From NCBI GenBank assembly GCA_964354485.1, contig CAYGZY010000050.1, positions 1-20,917 on the forward strand: a stretch of 20,917 nt of DNA, in the 5' to 3' direction. The stretch is from CAYGXH01 sp964354485. Lineage in GTDB: Bacteria; Bacteroidota; Ignavibacteria; UBA10030; SZUA-254. A model generated the notes under the pieces. That model was not told the origin of the DNA. It did no database searches and was given only the letters and a program-made list of their open reading frames with translations. A program made the translations under genes and the position numbers. Below, one piece after another: positions 14,310 through 20,917 of the stretch. How positions within the stretch are numbered: the first letter of the stretch is position 1; each line of letters starts with the position of its first letter.

Positions 14310-15647
14310 ATGGATTGGACGAACGAATATAAAAAAAAGCTGGTAACTGCAGAAGAAGCAGTTCGCTGCGTAAAGAGTCATGACAGGATCTTTGTCAGCG
14401 CTAACGCGGCAACACCTTTCTCAATCCTTGAAGCGCTTGCAGCACGTAAAGAGGAACTCTTGGATGTCGAAGTAAATCATGTACTATTGATTGGTGATGA
14501 TCCTTTTTCAAGAGCGGGAATGGACGGGCATTTTCGGCACAATTCTCTCTTCGTCGGACCGGCTGACCGTCAGGCAATCAACGATGGTCGCGGTGACTAC
14601 GTTCCTATATTTCTTTCTGAAATTCCTCGTCTCTTTAAGCATGGTACAATTCCACTGGATGTGGTGATAGTCCACGTTTCTACTCCAGATAATCATGGAT
14701 TCATGAGTTATGGGGTGGAGTGTATTACATCAAAAGCAGCTACAGAAAATGCGAAATGCGTCATTGCAGTGGTGAATGACAAAATGCCAAGAACGCTCGG
14801 TGATTCATTCATCCACATATCGTGTATTCATAGGCTTATTGAAGTTTCTCAGGAAATACCGGAGCTGCCGCGTAAACCTCCCTCCGAGGTTGAATTTAAG
14901 ATCGGAAGATTTATCGCTTCGCTTGTCGAAGATGGAGCAACACTGCAACTCGGCATCGGAGGCATTCCGGATGCGGTTCTTTTATCATTGACCGATAAAC
15001 ATGACCTTGGGATTCACACGGAAATGGTTTCCGATGGAATCGTTAAACTCATTGAAGCAGGGATCATTACATGCAAACGGAAGACGATTCATGCTGGTAA
15101 AGTCGTTGCTACATTTTTCTTCGGATCGAAACAACTTTACTCGTTCATTGATAATAATCCGATCTTTGAGGTCCATCCGTGTGATTATACTAATGATCCT
15201 TTTGTCGTTTCACAGAATGAAAATATCGTTGCAATAAACTCTGCGATCGAAGTAGACATTACCGGTCAGGTATGTTCGGATTCTATCGGAACGAAAATCT
15301 ACAGCGGTTTCGGCGGGCAGGTAGATTTTATCCGGGGCGCTTCTAGGGCAAAAGGCGGAAAGCCAGTTATCGCTCTTCCTTCAACGACGAAGAATGATAC
15401 CGTTTCCCGGATCGTGCCTACAATGAAACCTGGAGCAGGTATCGTGACAACCCGGGCCGACGTCCACTACGTGGCAACTGAATACGGCATTGCCGAATTG
15501 CACGGGAAAAATATTCGGCAGAGGGTCAAAGCTTTGATTGAAATTGCTCATCCGAACTTCAGAGAACAGCTCGAGCGGTATGCATATGAACAGAAATATA
15601 TACCGTCAGGTTCATTTCAGGTCCCGACAAGTGTGAAAAAACAATAA
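14310..15647 (+). CDS. 4-hydroxybutyrate / acetate-type CoA transferase
   Basis: A 445-residue member of the acetyl-CoA hydrolase/transferase (class I) family, which moves CoA between acyl-CoA and a free acid such as acetate, butyrate, 4-hydroxybutyrate or succinate through a glutamyl-CoA intermediate. It aligns from end to end with Clostridium aminobutyricum AbfT as I recall it: MDW start, DTFVHVS-like DSFIHIS, QLGIGGIPDAV, SDSIGTK, SGFGGQVDF and VTTRADVHYV. The catalytic glutamate lies in GIHTEMVSDG and falls at residue 238, the same number as in AbfT, if ATG 14310 is the start. A GTG at 14295 would add five residues, but GGGGTGA at 14292-14298 is positioned for 14310. The true acid substrate cannot be read from sequence. 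Malic enzyme follows 91 bases later. Confidence 0.9.
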   Translation: MDWTNEYKKKLVTAEEAVRCVKSHDRIFVSANAATPFSILEALAARKEELLDVEVNHVLLIGDDPFSRAGMDGHFRHNSLFVGPADRQAINDGRGDYVPIFLSEIPRLFKHGTIPLDVVIVHVSTPDNHGFMSYGVECITSKAATENAKCVIAVVNDKMPRTLGDSFIHISCIHRLIEVSQEIPELPRKPPSEVEFKIGRFIASLVEDGATLQLGIGGIPDAVLLSLTDKHDLGIHTEMVSDGIVKLIEAGIITCKRKTIHAGKVVATFFFGSKQLYSFIDNNPIFEVHPCDYTNDPFVVSQNENIVAINSAIEVDITGQVCSDSIGTKIYSGFGGQVDFIRGASRAKGGKPVIALPSTTKNDTVSRIVPTMKPGAGIVTTRADVHYVATEYGIAELHGKNIRQRVKALIEIAHPNFREQLERYAYEQKYIPSGSFQVPTSVKKQ

Positions 15648-15666
15648 AGGGAAAAAAGTATTTGTG

Positions 15667-15686
15667 CCGGATGAAATATTATCCGG
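15667..15686 (+). other. Small hairpin between the CoA transferase and malic enzyme genes
   Basis: CCGGAT (15667-15672) pairs perfectly with ATCCGG (15681-15686) across 8 bases. No T-run follows, so it is more likely an RNA-stability or attenuating element than a full terminator. Confidence 0.35.
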
Positions 15687-15738
15687 GTATTGATGTAAGT
15701 GTCGATTAATTATCTAAAATAATTTAAGAGGATGCAAC

Positions 15739-17196
15739 ATGGCTGCTATTGATCTGCAACTCGAAAACCTTAATAAAGCTTTCCCTTCGAATTTTACCCA
15801 GGAACAAATCGCGAAAGGTAAAACCCTGTTCTTTAAAAAATTAGCTGAGGAAGCTCATAAGTTCTACCACGGTAAGATTGAAATCGTCCCAAAAGCTCCT
15901 GTACTTGGATTCAATTGGTTCAATGTCTGGTACACACCGGGCGTTTCCAAAGTATCCACAGATATTCGGGATAACAATGATGCCTCGTATGAACTTACCA
16001 ACAGGGGTAATTTTGTCGCCGTAGTGAGCGATTCAACGAGAGTCCTCGGCGACGGAGATTGTACGCCTCCCGGCGGCCTGGGTGTTATGGAGGGAAAATC
16101 GTTTCTCATGAAGTACCTGGGCGGCATCGATGCCGTGGCGCTATGTATCGACAGCAGGAACGAAAAGGGCGAACATGATCCCGAGCGCATCATCCAGTTT
16201 GTTAAGATGGTACAGCACAGCTTCGGAGCGGTAAATCTGGAAGATATTTCTCAGCCGAATTGCTACCGTGTTCTGGATGTTTTGAGAGAAGAGTGCGACA
16301 TCCCCGTCTGGCACGACGATGCTCAGGGAACTGCGTGCGTTACACTAGCAGGATTGGTCAATGCGCTGAAGCTCGTCGGAAAAAAGTTGAACGAAGTCAA
16401 GATAGTCTTCTTTGGCGCGGGCGCTTCAAATACAACTATTGCGAGACTCGTCATTACAGACGGGGGAGATCCCGAGCGGATGATTTTGTTCGATACAAAA
16501 GGTTCTCTGCACGTTGGGAGAGATGATATAAAAGCCGATCCGCGGTTCTACAGGAAATGGGAACTTTGTGAAAAAACAAATCCGAAAAAGGTTAAGGACA
16601 TCGAAGAGGCAATGAAGGATGCAGACGTACTGATTTCGCTCTCCACCCCGGGTCCCGATACCGTGAAACAAAGCTGGGTTAAACTTATGGGGAAGAAATC
16701 AATAGTTTTTGCATGTGCGAATCCTGTTCCTGAAATTTATCCCTATGCTGCAAAGGAAGCGGGCGCTTACATCGTAGCCACAGGCAGAGGCGATTTCCCG
16801 AATCAGGTTAACAACTCTATCGGTTTCCCCGGAATTCTCAAAGGCGCCCTGATTGTCAGGTCAAGAAAAATTACCGACGCCATGGCAATCACCGCGGCGC
16901 ACTCTCTGGCAGATTTCGGCGAGAGACGCGGAATAAATCCCGAAGATATCGTGCCAAAAATGGATGAAGCCAATGTCTTCCCTGTTGAAGCGGCCGATGT
17001 TGCAATGCAAGCGATAAAGGATGGTGTCGCGAGAATAAACATGACCAGGGATGAAGCATACCGCATAGCGAAAAAAGATATTGAACATGCGCGTGCTGTA
17101 ACAAAATCTCTGGTTGATACCGATTTTATCGCGAAACCTCCGCAGAAAATGCTTCAGGATGCCCTGGATTGGGCTGTTAAACAGGTTGCAAAGTAA
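15739..17196 (+). CDS. Malic enzyme (decarboxylating malate dehydrogenase)
   Basis: A 485-residue enzyme that converts malate to pyruvate and CO2 with reduction of NAD(P). The malic domain has catalytic Tyr65 in YTPGVS, Lys120 in GVMEGKS, metal ligands in NLEDI (Glu168/Asp169) and HDDAQGTA (Asp193/Asp194). The Rossmann domain carries FGAGASNT (from Gly226) followed by an acidic strand end (LFDTKG, Asp252), which hints at NAD. There is no phosphotransacetylase tail, unlike the long MaeB enzymes. AAGAGGA at 15726-15732 supports the start. It lies between the CoA transferase and the ferredoxin oxidoreductase genes, linking C4 acids to pyruvate and reductant. Confidence 0.95.
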   Translation: MAAIDLQLENLNKAFPSNFTQEQIAKGKTLFFKKLAEEAHKFYHGKIEIVPKAPVLGFNWFNVWYTPGVSKVSTDIRDNNDASYELTNRGNFVAVVSDSTRVLGDGDCTPPGGLGVMEGKSFLMKYLGGIDAVALCIDSRNEKGEHDPERIIQFVKMVQHSFGAVNLEDISQPNCYRVLDVLREECDIPVWHDDAQGTACVTLAGLVNALKLVGKKLNEVKIVFFGAGASNTTIARLVITDGGDPERMILFDTKGSLHVGRDDIKADPRFYRKWELCEKTNPKKVKDIEEAMKDADVLISLSTPGPDTVKQSWVKLMGKKSIVFACANPVPEIYPYAAKEAGAYIVATGRGDFPNQVNNSIGFPGILKGALIVRSRKITDAMAITAAHSLADFGERRGINPEDIVPKMDEANVFPVEAADVAMQAIKDGVARINMTRDEAYRIAKKDIEHARAVTKSLVDTDFIAKPPQKMLQDALDWAVKQVAK

Positions 17197-17210
17197 AAGT
17201 CGATTCTCAG

Positions 17211-17247
17211 AACAAGGTTATCGTAAAAACGCTGAACGAGGTAATCG
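17211..17247 (+). repeat. Two 13-base direct repeats upstream of korD
   Basis: AACAAGGTTATCG (17211-17223) and AACGAGGTAATCG (17235-17247) differ at two positions and are 24 bases apart, in the 104-base gap before the ferredoxin-oxidoreductase operon. They may be regulator sites; function unknown. Confidence 0.3.
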
Positions 17248-17300
17248 AAAGATACACTGTTGATGATGATGAAAATTTCAAATTATTTCGAGGAACAGTT

Positions 17301-17624
17301 ATGGCGATACATGGAACGGTAAAAATTGATATTGAAACCTGCAAGGGTTGTGAGTTGTGCGTTGAAGCATGCCCTCAGGGTAGCCTGGCAATGTCGAAGG
17401 AGATTAACGCGAAAGGTTACCACCATGTGGTCTTGATAGAGGATAACTGCACAGGCTGCGTGAATTGTGCGCTTGTGTGTCCGGATGCAGTCATCACCGT
17501 GTACCGTGAAACGAAGAAGAAGGATAAAGAACCGGTTGCCGTGATTTCGAAGGTGAAGGGCGACATCCGCGTCTCAGTTGATGACTCCAGAGTACCTGGC
17601 GGGAAAGGAAGGATAGACGTATGA
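17301..17624 (+). CDS. korD: 2-oxoacid:ferredoxin oxidoreductase delta subunit (two 4Fe-4S)
   Basis: A 107-residue dicluster ferredoxin-like subunit with CxxCxxCxxxC motifs at C14/C17/C20/C24 and C50/C53/C56/C60, each followed by Pro. It passes electrons from the TPP/Fe-S core of the complex to free ferredoxin. A 45-residue tail after the second cluster is typical of KorD/VorD. AGGA at 17291-17294 sits six bases before the ATG. Its stop overlaps the start of the alpha subunit (ATGA), so the genes are translated together. Confidence 0.93.
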   Translation: MAIHGTVKIDIETCKGCELCVEACPQGSLAMSKEINAKGYHHVVLIEDNCTGCVNCALVCPDAVITVYRETKKKDKEPVAVISKVKGDIRVSVDDSRVPGGKGRIDV

Positions 17625-18703
17625 GTGAAGTCCGTTTGATGAAAGGAAATGAAGCTGCTGCAGAAGCTGCCATCTTGGCGGGATGCGATGTGTATTTTGG
17701 TTACCCCATTACGCCGCAGTCAGAAGTGATCGAGTACCTCGCAGACCAAGGTAGGAAGCGGGGTATGATCGTAATGCAGGTCGAGAGCGAAGTTGCTGCG
17801 ATAAACATGATCTATGGCGCAGCAGGTGCAGGCGCGCGCGCCATGACCACGTCGTCAAGCCCGGGTATAAGTCTGATGCAGGAGGGTATCTCCTACATCG
17901 CATGCGCAGAACTGCCGTGCCTCCTGATGAACGTCAATCGCGGCGGCCCTGGACTCGGAACCATCCAGGCGGCACAGGGTGATTATTTCCAATCTGTGAA
18001 AGGCGGCGGCCATGGTGATTACCACCTTATCGTCCTGGCACCTGCGAGCGTCCAGGAGATGGCCGATTTTGTTTACCTCGGCTTTGATCTTGCAGAAAAG
18101 TACAGGAATCCGGTGTTGATTCTCACCGACGGGGCTCTCGGACAGATGATGGAGAAGATAGTTTTCCCCGATTATGATCCGAAGAAACATAAACTGCCCA
18201 AGCCGTGGGCAACGACAGGAAAAACTCCGGACCGTCCGGCGAATGTCGTCACATCGCTTCACCTCCAGACGGAGGATATGGAAAAAATTAACATCCGGTT
18301 GCAGGAAAAATATCGCAGAATAGAACGTGACGAGGTGCGCTATGAGCTTATCGATACGGATGATGCAGAATTCGTCCTGGTCGCGTACGGGCTTACATCC
18401 CGTATCTGCCAGCGGGTTGTTGAAATGGCAAGGCAGGATGGCGTTAAGCTCGGCATTCTGCGTCCGATTACACTCTATCCATATCCCTATCATATGCTTT
18501 CAACACTCGCCGACCGTGTCAAAGGATTCTTTGTCGTCGAAATGAATGCGGGACAAATGGTGGAAGATGTCAGGATCGGCGTCAACGGAAAAGTGCCGGT
18601 CGAGTTTTACGGCCGTATGGGAGGTATCATTCCTACAGCCGAAGAAATTTTATTGCATCTGCGTAAATTCATCGATACAATTGCAGTGAAGGAGAAGGTA
18701 TAA
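17621..18703 (+). CDS. korA: 2-oxoacid:ferredoxin oxidoreductase alpha subunit
   Basis: 360 residues. The N-terminal pyrimidine-binding domain begins MKGNEAAAEAAILAGCDVYFGYPITPQSE and has the conserved acidic residue in VMQVESEVAAINM plus the SSSPGISLMQEG segment. A C-terminal transketolase-like domain starts near 240 (AEFVLVAYGLTSR). Together with the beta subunit it oxidises a 2-oxoacid to acyl-CoA and CO2, or in reverse fixes CO2 with reduced ferredoxin. 2-Oxoglutarate (Kor) and branched-chain 2-oxoacid (Vor) enzymes share this form; Kor is favoured by the glutamate-centred context, but Vor cannot be excluded. The start overlaps korD by four bases. Confidence 0.92.
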   Translation: MSEVRLMKGNEAAAEAAILAGCDVYFGYPITPQSEVIEYLADQGRKRGMIVMQVESEVAAINMIYGAAGAGARAMTTSSSPGISLMQEGISYIACAELPCLLMNVNRGGPGLGTIQAAQGDYFQSVKGGGHGDYHLIVLAPASVQEMADFVYLGFDLAEKYRNPVLILTDGALGQMMEKIVFPDYDPKKHKLPKPWATTGKTPDRPANVVTSLHLQTEDMEKINIRLQEKYRRIERDEVRYELIDTDDAEFVLVAYGLTSRICQRVVEMARQDGVKLGILRPITLYPYPYHMLSTLADRVKGFFVVEMNAGQMVEDVRIGVNGKVPVEFYGRMGGIIPTAEEILLHLRKFIDTIAVKEKV

Positions 18704-18704
18704 T

Positions 18705-19517
18705 ATGGCTGAGATCAGAGTCGAAACGAATGGAATGGATATCGTCTGGGAAAAACCCGAGACTTTGACGGACACGCGAATGCACTACTGTCCGGGCTGC
18801 GGACACGGTGTGGTGCACAAGGTTCTGATGGAAGTTGTGGAAGAACTCGGCCTTCAGGACAAAACAGTAGGCGTAGCGCCGGTGGGTTGCTCCGTGATCG
18901 CGTACAATTACATGAATGTCGATATGCAGGAAGCTGCGCACGGTCGTGCAACAGCCGTTGCAACAGGTATCAAACGTTTCTTACCGGATAAGTTTGTATT
19001 CACATACCAGGGTGATGGCGATCTAGCGGCGATCGGAACTGCGGAAACGATTCATGCATGCAATCGCGGCGAAAATTTCCTCATCATCTTTATCAATAAT
19101 GCAATCTACGGAATGACGGGCGGGCAGATGGCTCCGACCTCGCTCATTGGGATGGTCACGAGTACAACGCCGGAGGGACGGCAGATTGAAACCCAGGGAT
19201 ATCCGATCAGGATGACAGAAATTGTTGCCACTCTGCCGGGAACTTACTATGTCACGCGTCAGTCGGTGCACACCCCGGCAGCCGTCAGGCACTTTAAGAA
19301 AGCGGTTGAGAAAGCCGTTAAACACCAAATGGATAAAAAAGGGACATGCCTGATCGAAGTGGTTTCCAACTGTCCATCGGGCTGGAAAATGACACCGATT
19401 GAAGCAAATCATTGGCTTGAGAAAAACATGTTTGCATTCTTCCCGCCCGGTGATCTGAAGGTGGACGGAAAACTGATTGAAAAGAAACAACCGGCGGCGA
19501 CGGAGAAGAAGGAGTAA
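18705..19517 (+). CDS. korB: 2-oxoacid:ferredoxin oxidoreductase beta subunit (TPP-binding)
   Basis: 270 residues. It binds thiamine diphosphate through GDGDLAAIG followed by FINN (the GDG-N2x-NN signature) and supplies a 4Fe-4S cluster through YCPGCGHG (C29, C32) with later cysteines in PVGCS and NCPSG. The NAIYGMTGGQMAPTS segment is characteristic of the family. The start is one base after the korA stop, preceded by GAAGGAGAAGG. The C-terminal tail is Lys/Glu-rich. Substrate choice between 2-oxoglutarate and branched-chain oxoacids is open. Confidence 0.93.
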   Translation: MAEIRVETNGMDIVWEKPETLTDTRMHYCPGCGHGVVHKVLMEVVEELGLQDKTVGVAPVGCSVIAYNYMNVDMQEAAHGRATAVATGIKRFLPDKFVFTYQGDGDLAAIGTAETIHACNRGENFLIIFINNAIYGMTGGQMAPTSLIGMVTSTTPEGRQIETQGYPIRMTEIVATLPGTYYVTRQSVHTPAAVRHFKKAVEKAVKHQMDKKGTCLIEVVSNCPSGWKMTPIEANHWLEKNMFAFFPPGDLKVDGKLIEKKQPAATEKKE

Positions 19518-19521
19518 AAAT

Positions 19522-20079
19522 ATGACGCACGAAATTTTATTCGCAGGATTTGGAGGGCAGGGTATCCTCTCAATGGGAATGACCCTCGCGTATGCAGGCA
19601 TCGTCGAAGGTAAAGAGGTCTCATGGATGCCCTCCTACGGCCCCGAGATGCGCGGAGGTACGGCTAATTGCATCGTAATTGTATCCGATAAACGGATAAG
19701 TTCGCCCATTGTCGGGAAGTTCGATGCCCTTATCGCAATGAATCAACCCTCGCTCGATAAGTTCGAGAAAACGGTGAAACCGAACGGCATCATCATGTAC
19801 GACAGCGGTAACATCATCGTTCCGCCGACCCGTACGGATGTCACTATCGCTGCAGTCCCCGTCGAAGCTGAAGCACTCAAACTCAATAATCTCAAAGTGA
19901 GAAACATGATTATGCTGGGGGGATTCCTGAGCGTGTGCCAGGTTGTGTCCATAGGATCGGTTGTGAAAGCATTATCTAAGGTCCTTCCGGAGCGATACCA
20001 CCATATGTTGAAAATCAACCAGGAAGCTCTCGAGCTTGGTGAAAAATTAGTTATCGAAGCTGCAACCCCACTAGCCTGA
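19522..20079 (+). CDS. korC: 2-oxoacid:ferredoxin oxidoreductase gamma subunit
   Basis: A 185-residue gamma-domain protein with LFAGFGGQGILSMG at the N-terminus and SYGPEMRGGTANC, both hallmarks of the family; it completes the KorDABC/VorDBAC set. The start at 19522 is favoured: GAAGGAG ends seven bases earlier, overlapping the korB stop, and the fold begins at MTHEILFAG. An upstream ATG at 19477 would add an implausible 15-residue Arg-rich stretch that is only the korB tail read in another frame. Confidence 0.94.
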   Translation: MTHEILFAGFGGQGILSMGMTLAYAGIVEGKEVSWMPSYGPEMRGGTANCIVIVSDKRISSPIVGKFDALIAMNQPSLDKFEKTVKPNGIIMYDSGNIIVPPTRTDVTIAAVPVEAEALKLNNLKVRNMIMLGGFLSVCQVVSIGSVVKALSKVLPERYHHMLKINQEALELGEKLVIEAATPLA

Positions 20080-20090
20080 CGGAGGATGAT

Positions 20091-20351
20091 ATGGAAAAGA
20101 AAAGGGTTGATTGTGTCCACACGTGTAAGGGATTTTGTAACGCATTGGAAATTGCTACCTTGAGAGAAAAAGAGGCAATTATTCAATATGACTCGTTACG
20201 CGACGAGTGCGATTACCCCGATGTAAAGGCCATTCTGAATGAACTCATCATTCAGCGGCAAAAATCCATTAAACTCCTCGAAGAAGTGAAGCTCTTAATG
20301 AAATCAAAATTCGACGTCCTCGGCCAAATTCAGGATGGATATACAGCATAG
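20091..20351 (+). CDS. Small helical protein with a CX3CX3C motif, last gene of the kor operon
   Basis: 86 residues, not recognised with certainty. The N-terminus has C8, C12 and C16 in a CX3CX3C pattern, and C40 could complete a set of four ligands. The rest looks like two amphipathic helices (about 18-38 and 44-72). Spaced acidic residues and a Tyr (EKEAIIQYDSL) resemble half of a rubrerythrin/ferritin four-helix bundle. GGAGG at 20081-20085 and only 11 bases after the korC stop place it firmly in the operon. A metal- or cluster-binding partner of the oxidoreductase is a guess from position. Confidence 0.75.
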   Translation: MEKKRVDCVHTCKGFCNALEIATLREKEAIIQYDSLRDECDYPDVKAILNELIIQRQKSIKLLEEVKLLMKSKFDVLGQIQDGYTA

Positions 20352-20401
20352 ACTGCCCACTGTCTCACTATCAGCGCGCCGTCGTTCTTTGAGATAAATT
20401 T

Positions 20402-20430
20402 TATAATCCCTCGGTAAGACAAAGAGGGAT
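20402..20430 (+). promoter_or_regulatory. Inverted repeat and possible -10 box before the radical-SAM-like gene
   Basis: ATCCCTC (20406-20412) and GAGGGAT (20424-20430) are perfect 7-bp inverted copies around 11 bases and overlap a TATAAT (20402-20407). An operator over a promoter, or an RNA hairpin that would trap the GAGGG ribosome-site candidate, are both possible. Confidence 0.4.
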
Positions 20431-20441
20431 ACCTCTACAAC

Positions 20442-20917
20442 ATGGGTACTATGACACACACAATTGCAGAGAAATCGCCGGAAGAACTGCGGCCCAGACT
20501 CATCGTATGGGAGTTGACACCGAACCGTGAGAGCAATGCAAACGGCTCTCTGCCGCTGAGTCAGCATGAGTGTCTCCTCGTGCTAGACAGCATCGCCCGC
20601 ACTTCGAAACCGATCATCGTTGTGAGAGGACCATCCGTCATACACCGTGATAATATTCACGAAATCATCGATTACGGCCACGCCCTTGACCTCAAAATGA
20701 TTATTGAACTCCAGCCTGAAGAACTGACCCAGGATATAATTAATCGCTATCGGACTTACGGTGTCCGTATTTTCCGCATAATTCTCGACGGACGCATCGC
20801 GGAAGATGCCAATACCCGCTTTCGTCAGTCACCCCAGTTCCTCGCTCTGGAGACGGCTGTCGGACTTCTGAAAGACAACGGCATGGAGGCACATTTTAGT
20901 CTTACCCTCGAAAATTC
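20442..20917 (+). CDS. Radical-SAM-fold protein lacking the cluster cysteines (partial, runs off right edge)
   Basis: 158 codons are open to the window end. The sequence follows the layout of radical SAM/SPASM enzymes (AhbD/NirJ-like): RLIVWELT where these have RLVVWEVTRACN, then a helix, SKPIIVVRGPSVIH where they have KPILVLTGGEPLL, then IIDYGHALDLKMIIE, VRIFRIILDG and an ALETAVGLLKDNGM helix. The CxxxCxxC segment that binds the 4Fe-4S cluster is replaced by TPNRESNANGS, and the GGEP SAM-binding motif by RGPS. The only cysteine seen is C44. It is thus probably a non-catalytic member that keeps the barrel. The start is 20442, with an alternative Met at 20451; no ideal ribosome site. Confidence 0.7.
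   Translation, partial: MGTMTHTIAEKSPEELRPRLIVWELTPNRESNANGSLPLSQHECLLVLDSIARTSKPIIVVRGPSVIHRDNIHEIIDYGHALDLKMIIELQPEELTQDIINRYRTYGVRIFRIILDGRIAEDANTRFRQSPQFLALETAVGLLKDNGMEAHFSLTLEN

Noticed and set aside
17198..17300. Open reading frame continuing upstream of the korD ATG
   Set aside because: It has no start codon, no resemblance to KorD N-termini, and an open run of about 35 codons is not improbable by chance.
17855..18493. 212-residue open frame on the minus strand
   Set aside because: Shadow of korA; its sequence shows no family features.
19023..19601. 192-residue open frame on the minus strand
   Set aside because: Shadow of korB and the korC start.
1..20917. CRISPR arrays, tRNA/rRNA genes, insertion sequences or phage genes
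   Set aside because: None was seen; no regularly spaced repeats, tRNA-like folds, transposase motifs or phage proteins were recognised.

Overview
The window comes from an anaerobic or facultatively anaerobic bacterium of roughly mid GC content. The four-subunit ferredoxin-dependent 2-oxoacid oxidoreductase, the receiver/PEP-binding protein at 2375-5374 and the general gene mix recall the Chlorobi/Ignavibacteria side of the FCB superphylum. This placement is an impression from gene content, not a phylogeny.

Layout. (i) 1-624, minus strand: an ECF-type sigma factor, translationally coupled to a gene that runs off the left edge. (ii) 902-2242: hexameric glutamate dehydrogenase gdhA with a clear terminator, then a 999-residue signalling-type protein (two receiver-like domains plus a PEP/pyruvate-binding ATP-grasp domain). 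(iii) 11830-5482, minus strand: a tight four-gene operon encoding a NuoE-like protein with a zinc-ribbon tail, a NuoF-GltD fusion, a NuoG-N-terminal-like Fe-S protein and a glutamate-synthase-type FMN protein with only four cysteines. (iv) 12255-13430: wreckage of an alanine dehydrogenase/transhydrogenase-type N-terminus and of a second glutamate dehydrogenase. (v) 13543-13920: panD. (vi) 14310-20351: a 4-hydroxybutyrate/acetate-type CoA transferase, malic enzyme, a korDABC-type ferredoxin oxidoreductase operon and a small cysteine-containing protein. (vii) From 20442 to the right edge: the start of a radical-SAM-fold protein that has lost its cluster cysteines.

How it fits together. Most genes act around 2-oxoglutarate/glutamate and the redox carriers that feed it. 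Glutamate dehydrogenase and the GltB-like protein touch glutamate, the Kor/Vor complex uses ferredoxin and CoA, malic enzyme makes reduced NAD(P), and the NuoE/NuoF-GltD/NuoG-like set looks like a soluble flavin-based NADH/NADPH/ferredoxin transhydrogenase. It resembles the Sporomusa-type Stn complex, but with the GltD module fused to a different subunit.

The most striking non-coding result is a shared promoter architecture in front of gdhA, the ald/gdh wreck and the CoA transferase. Each has a sigma-54-like -24/-12 element, preceded by two palindromic 14-mers (TmTCA-N4-TGAsA) exactly 31 bp apart, with the nearer one starting 73-74 bp before the -24 T. This points to one enhancer-binding regulator controlling a glutamate/C4-acid regulon.
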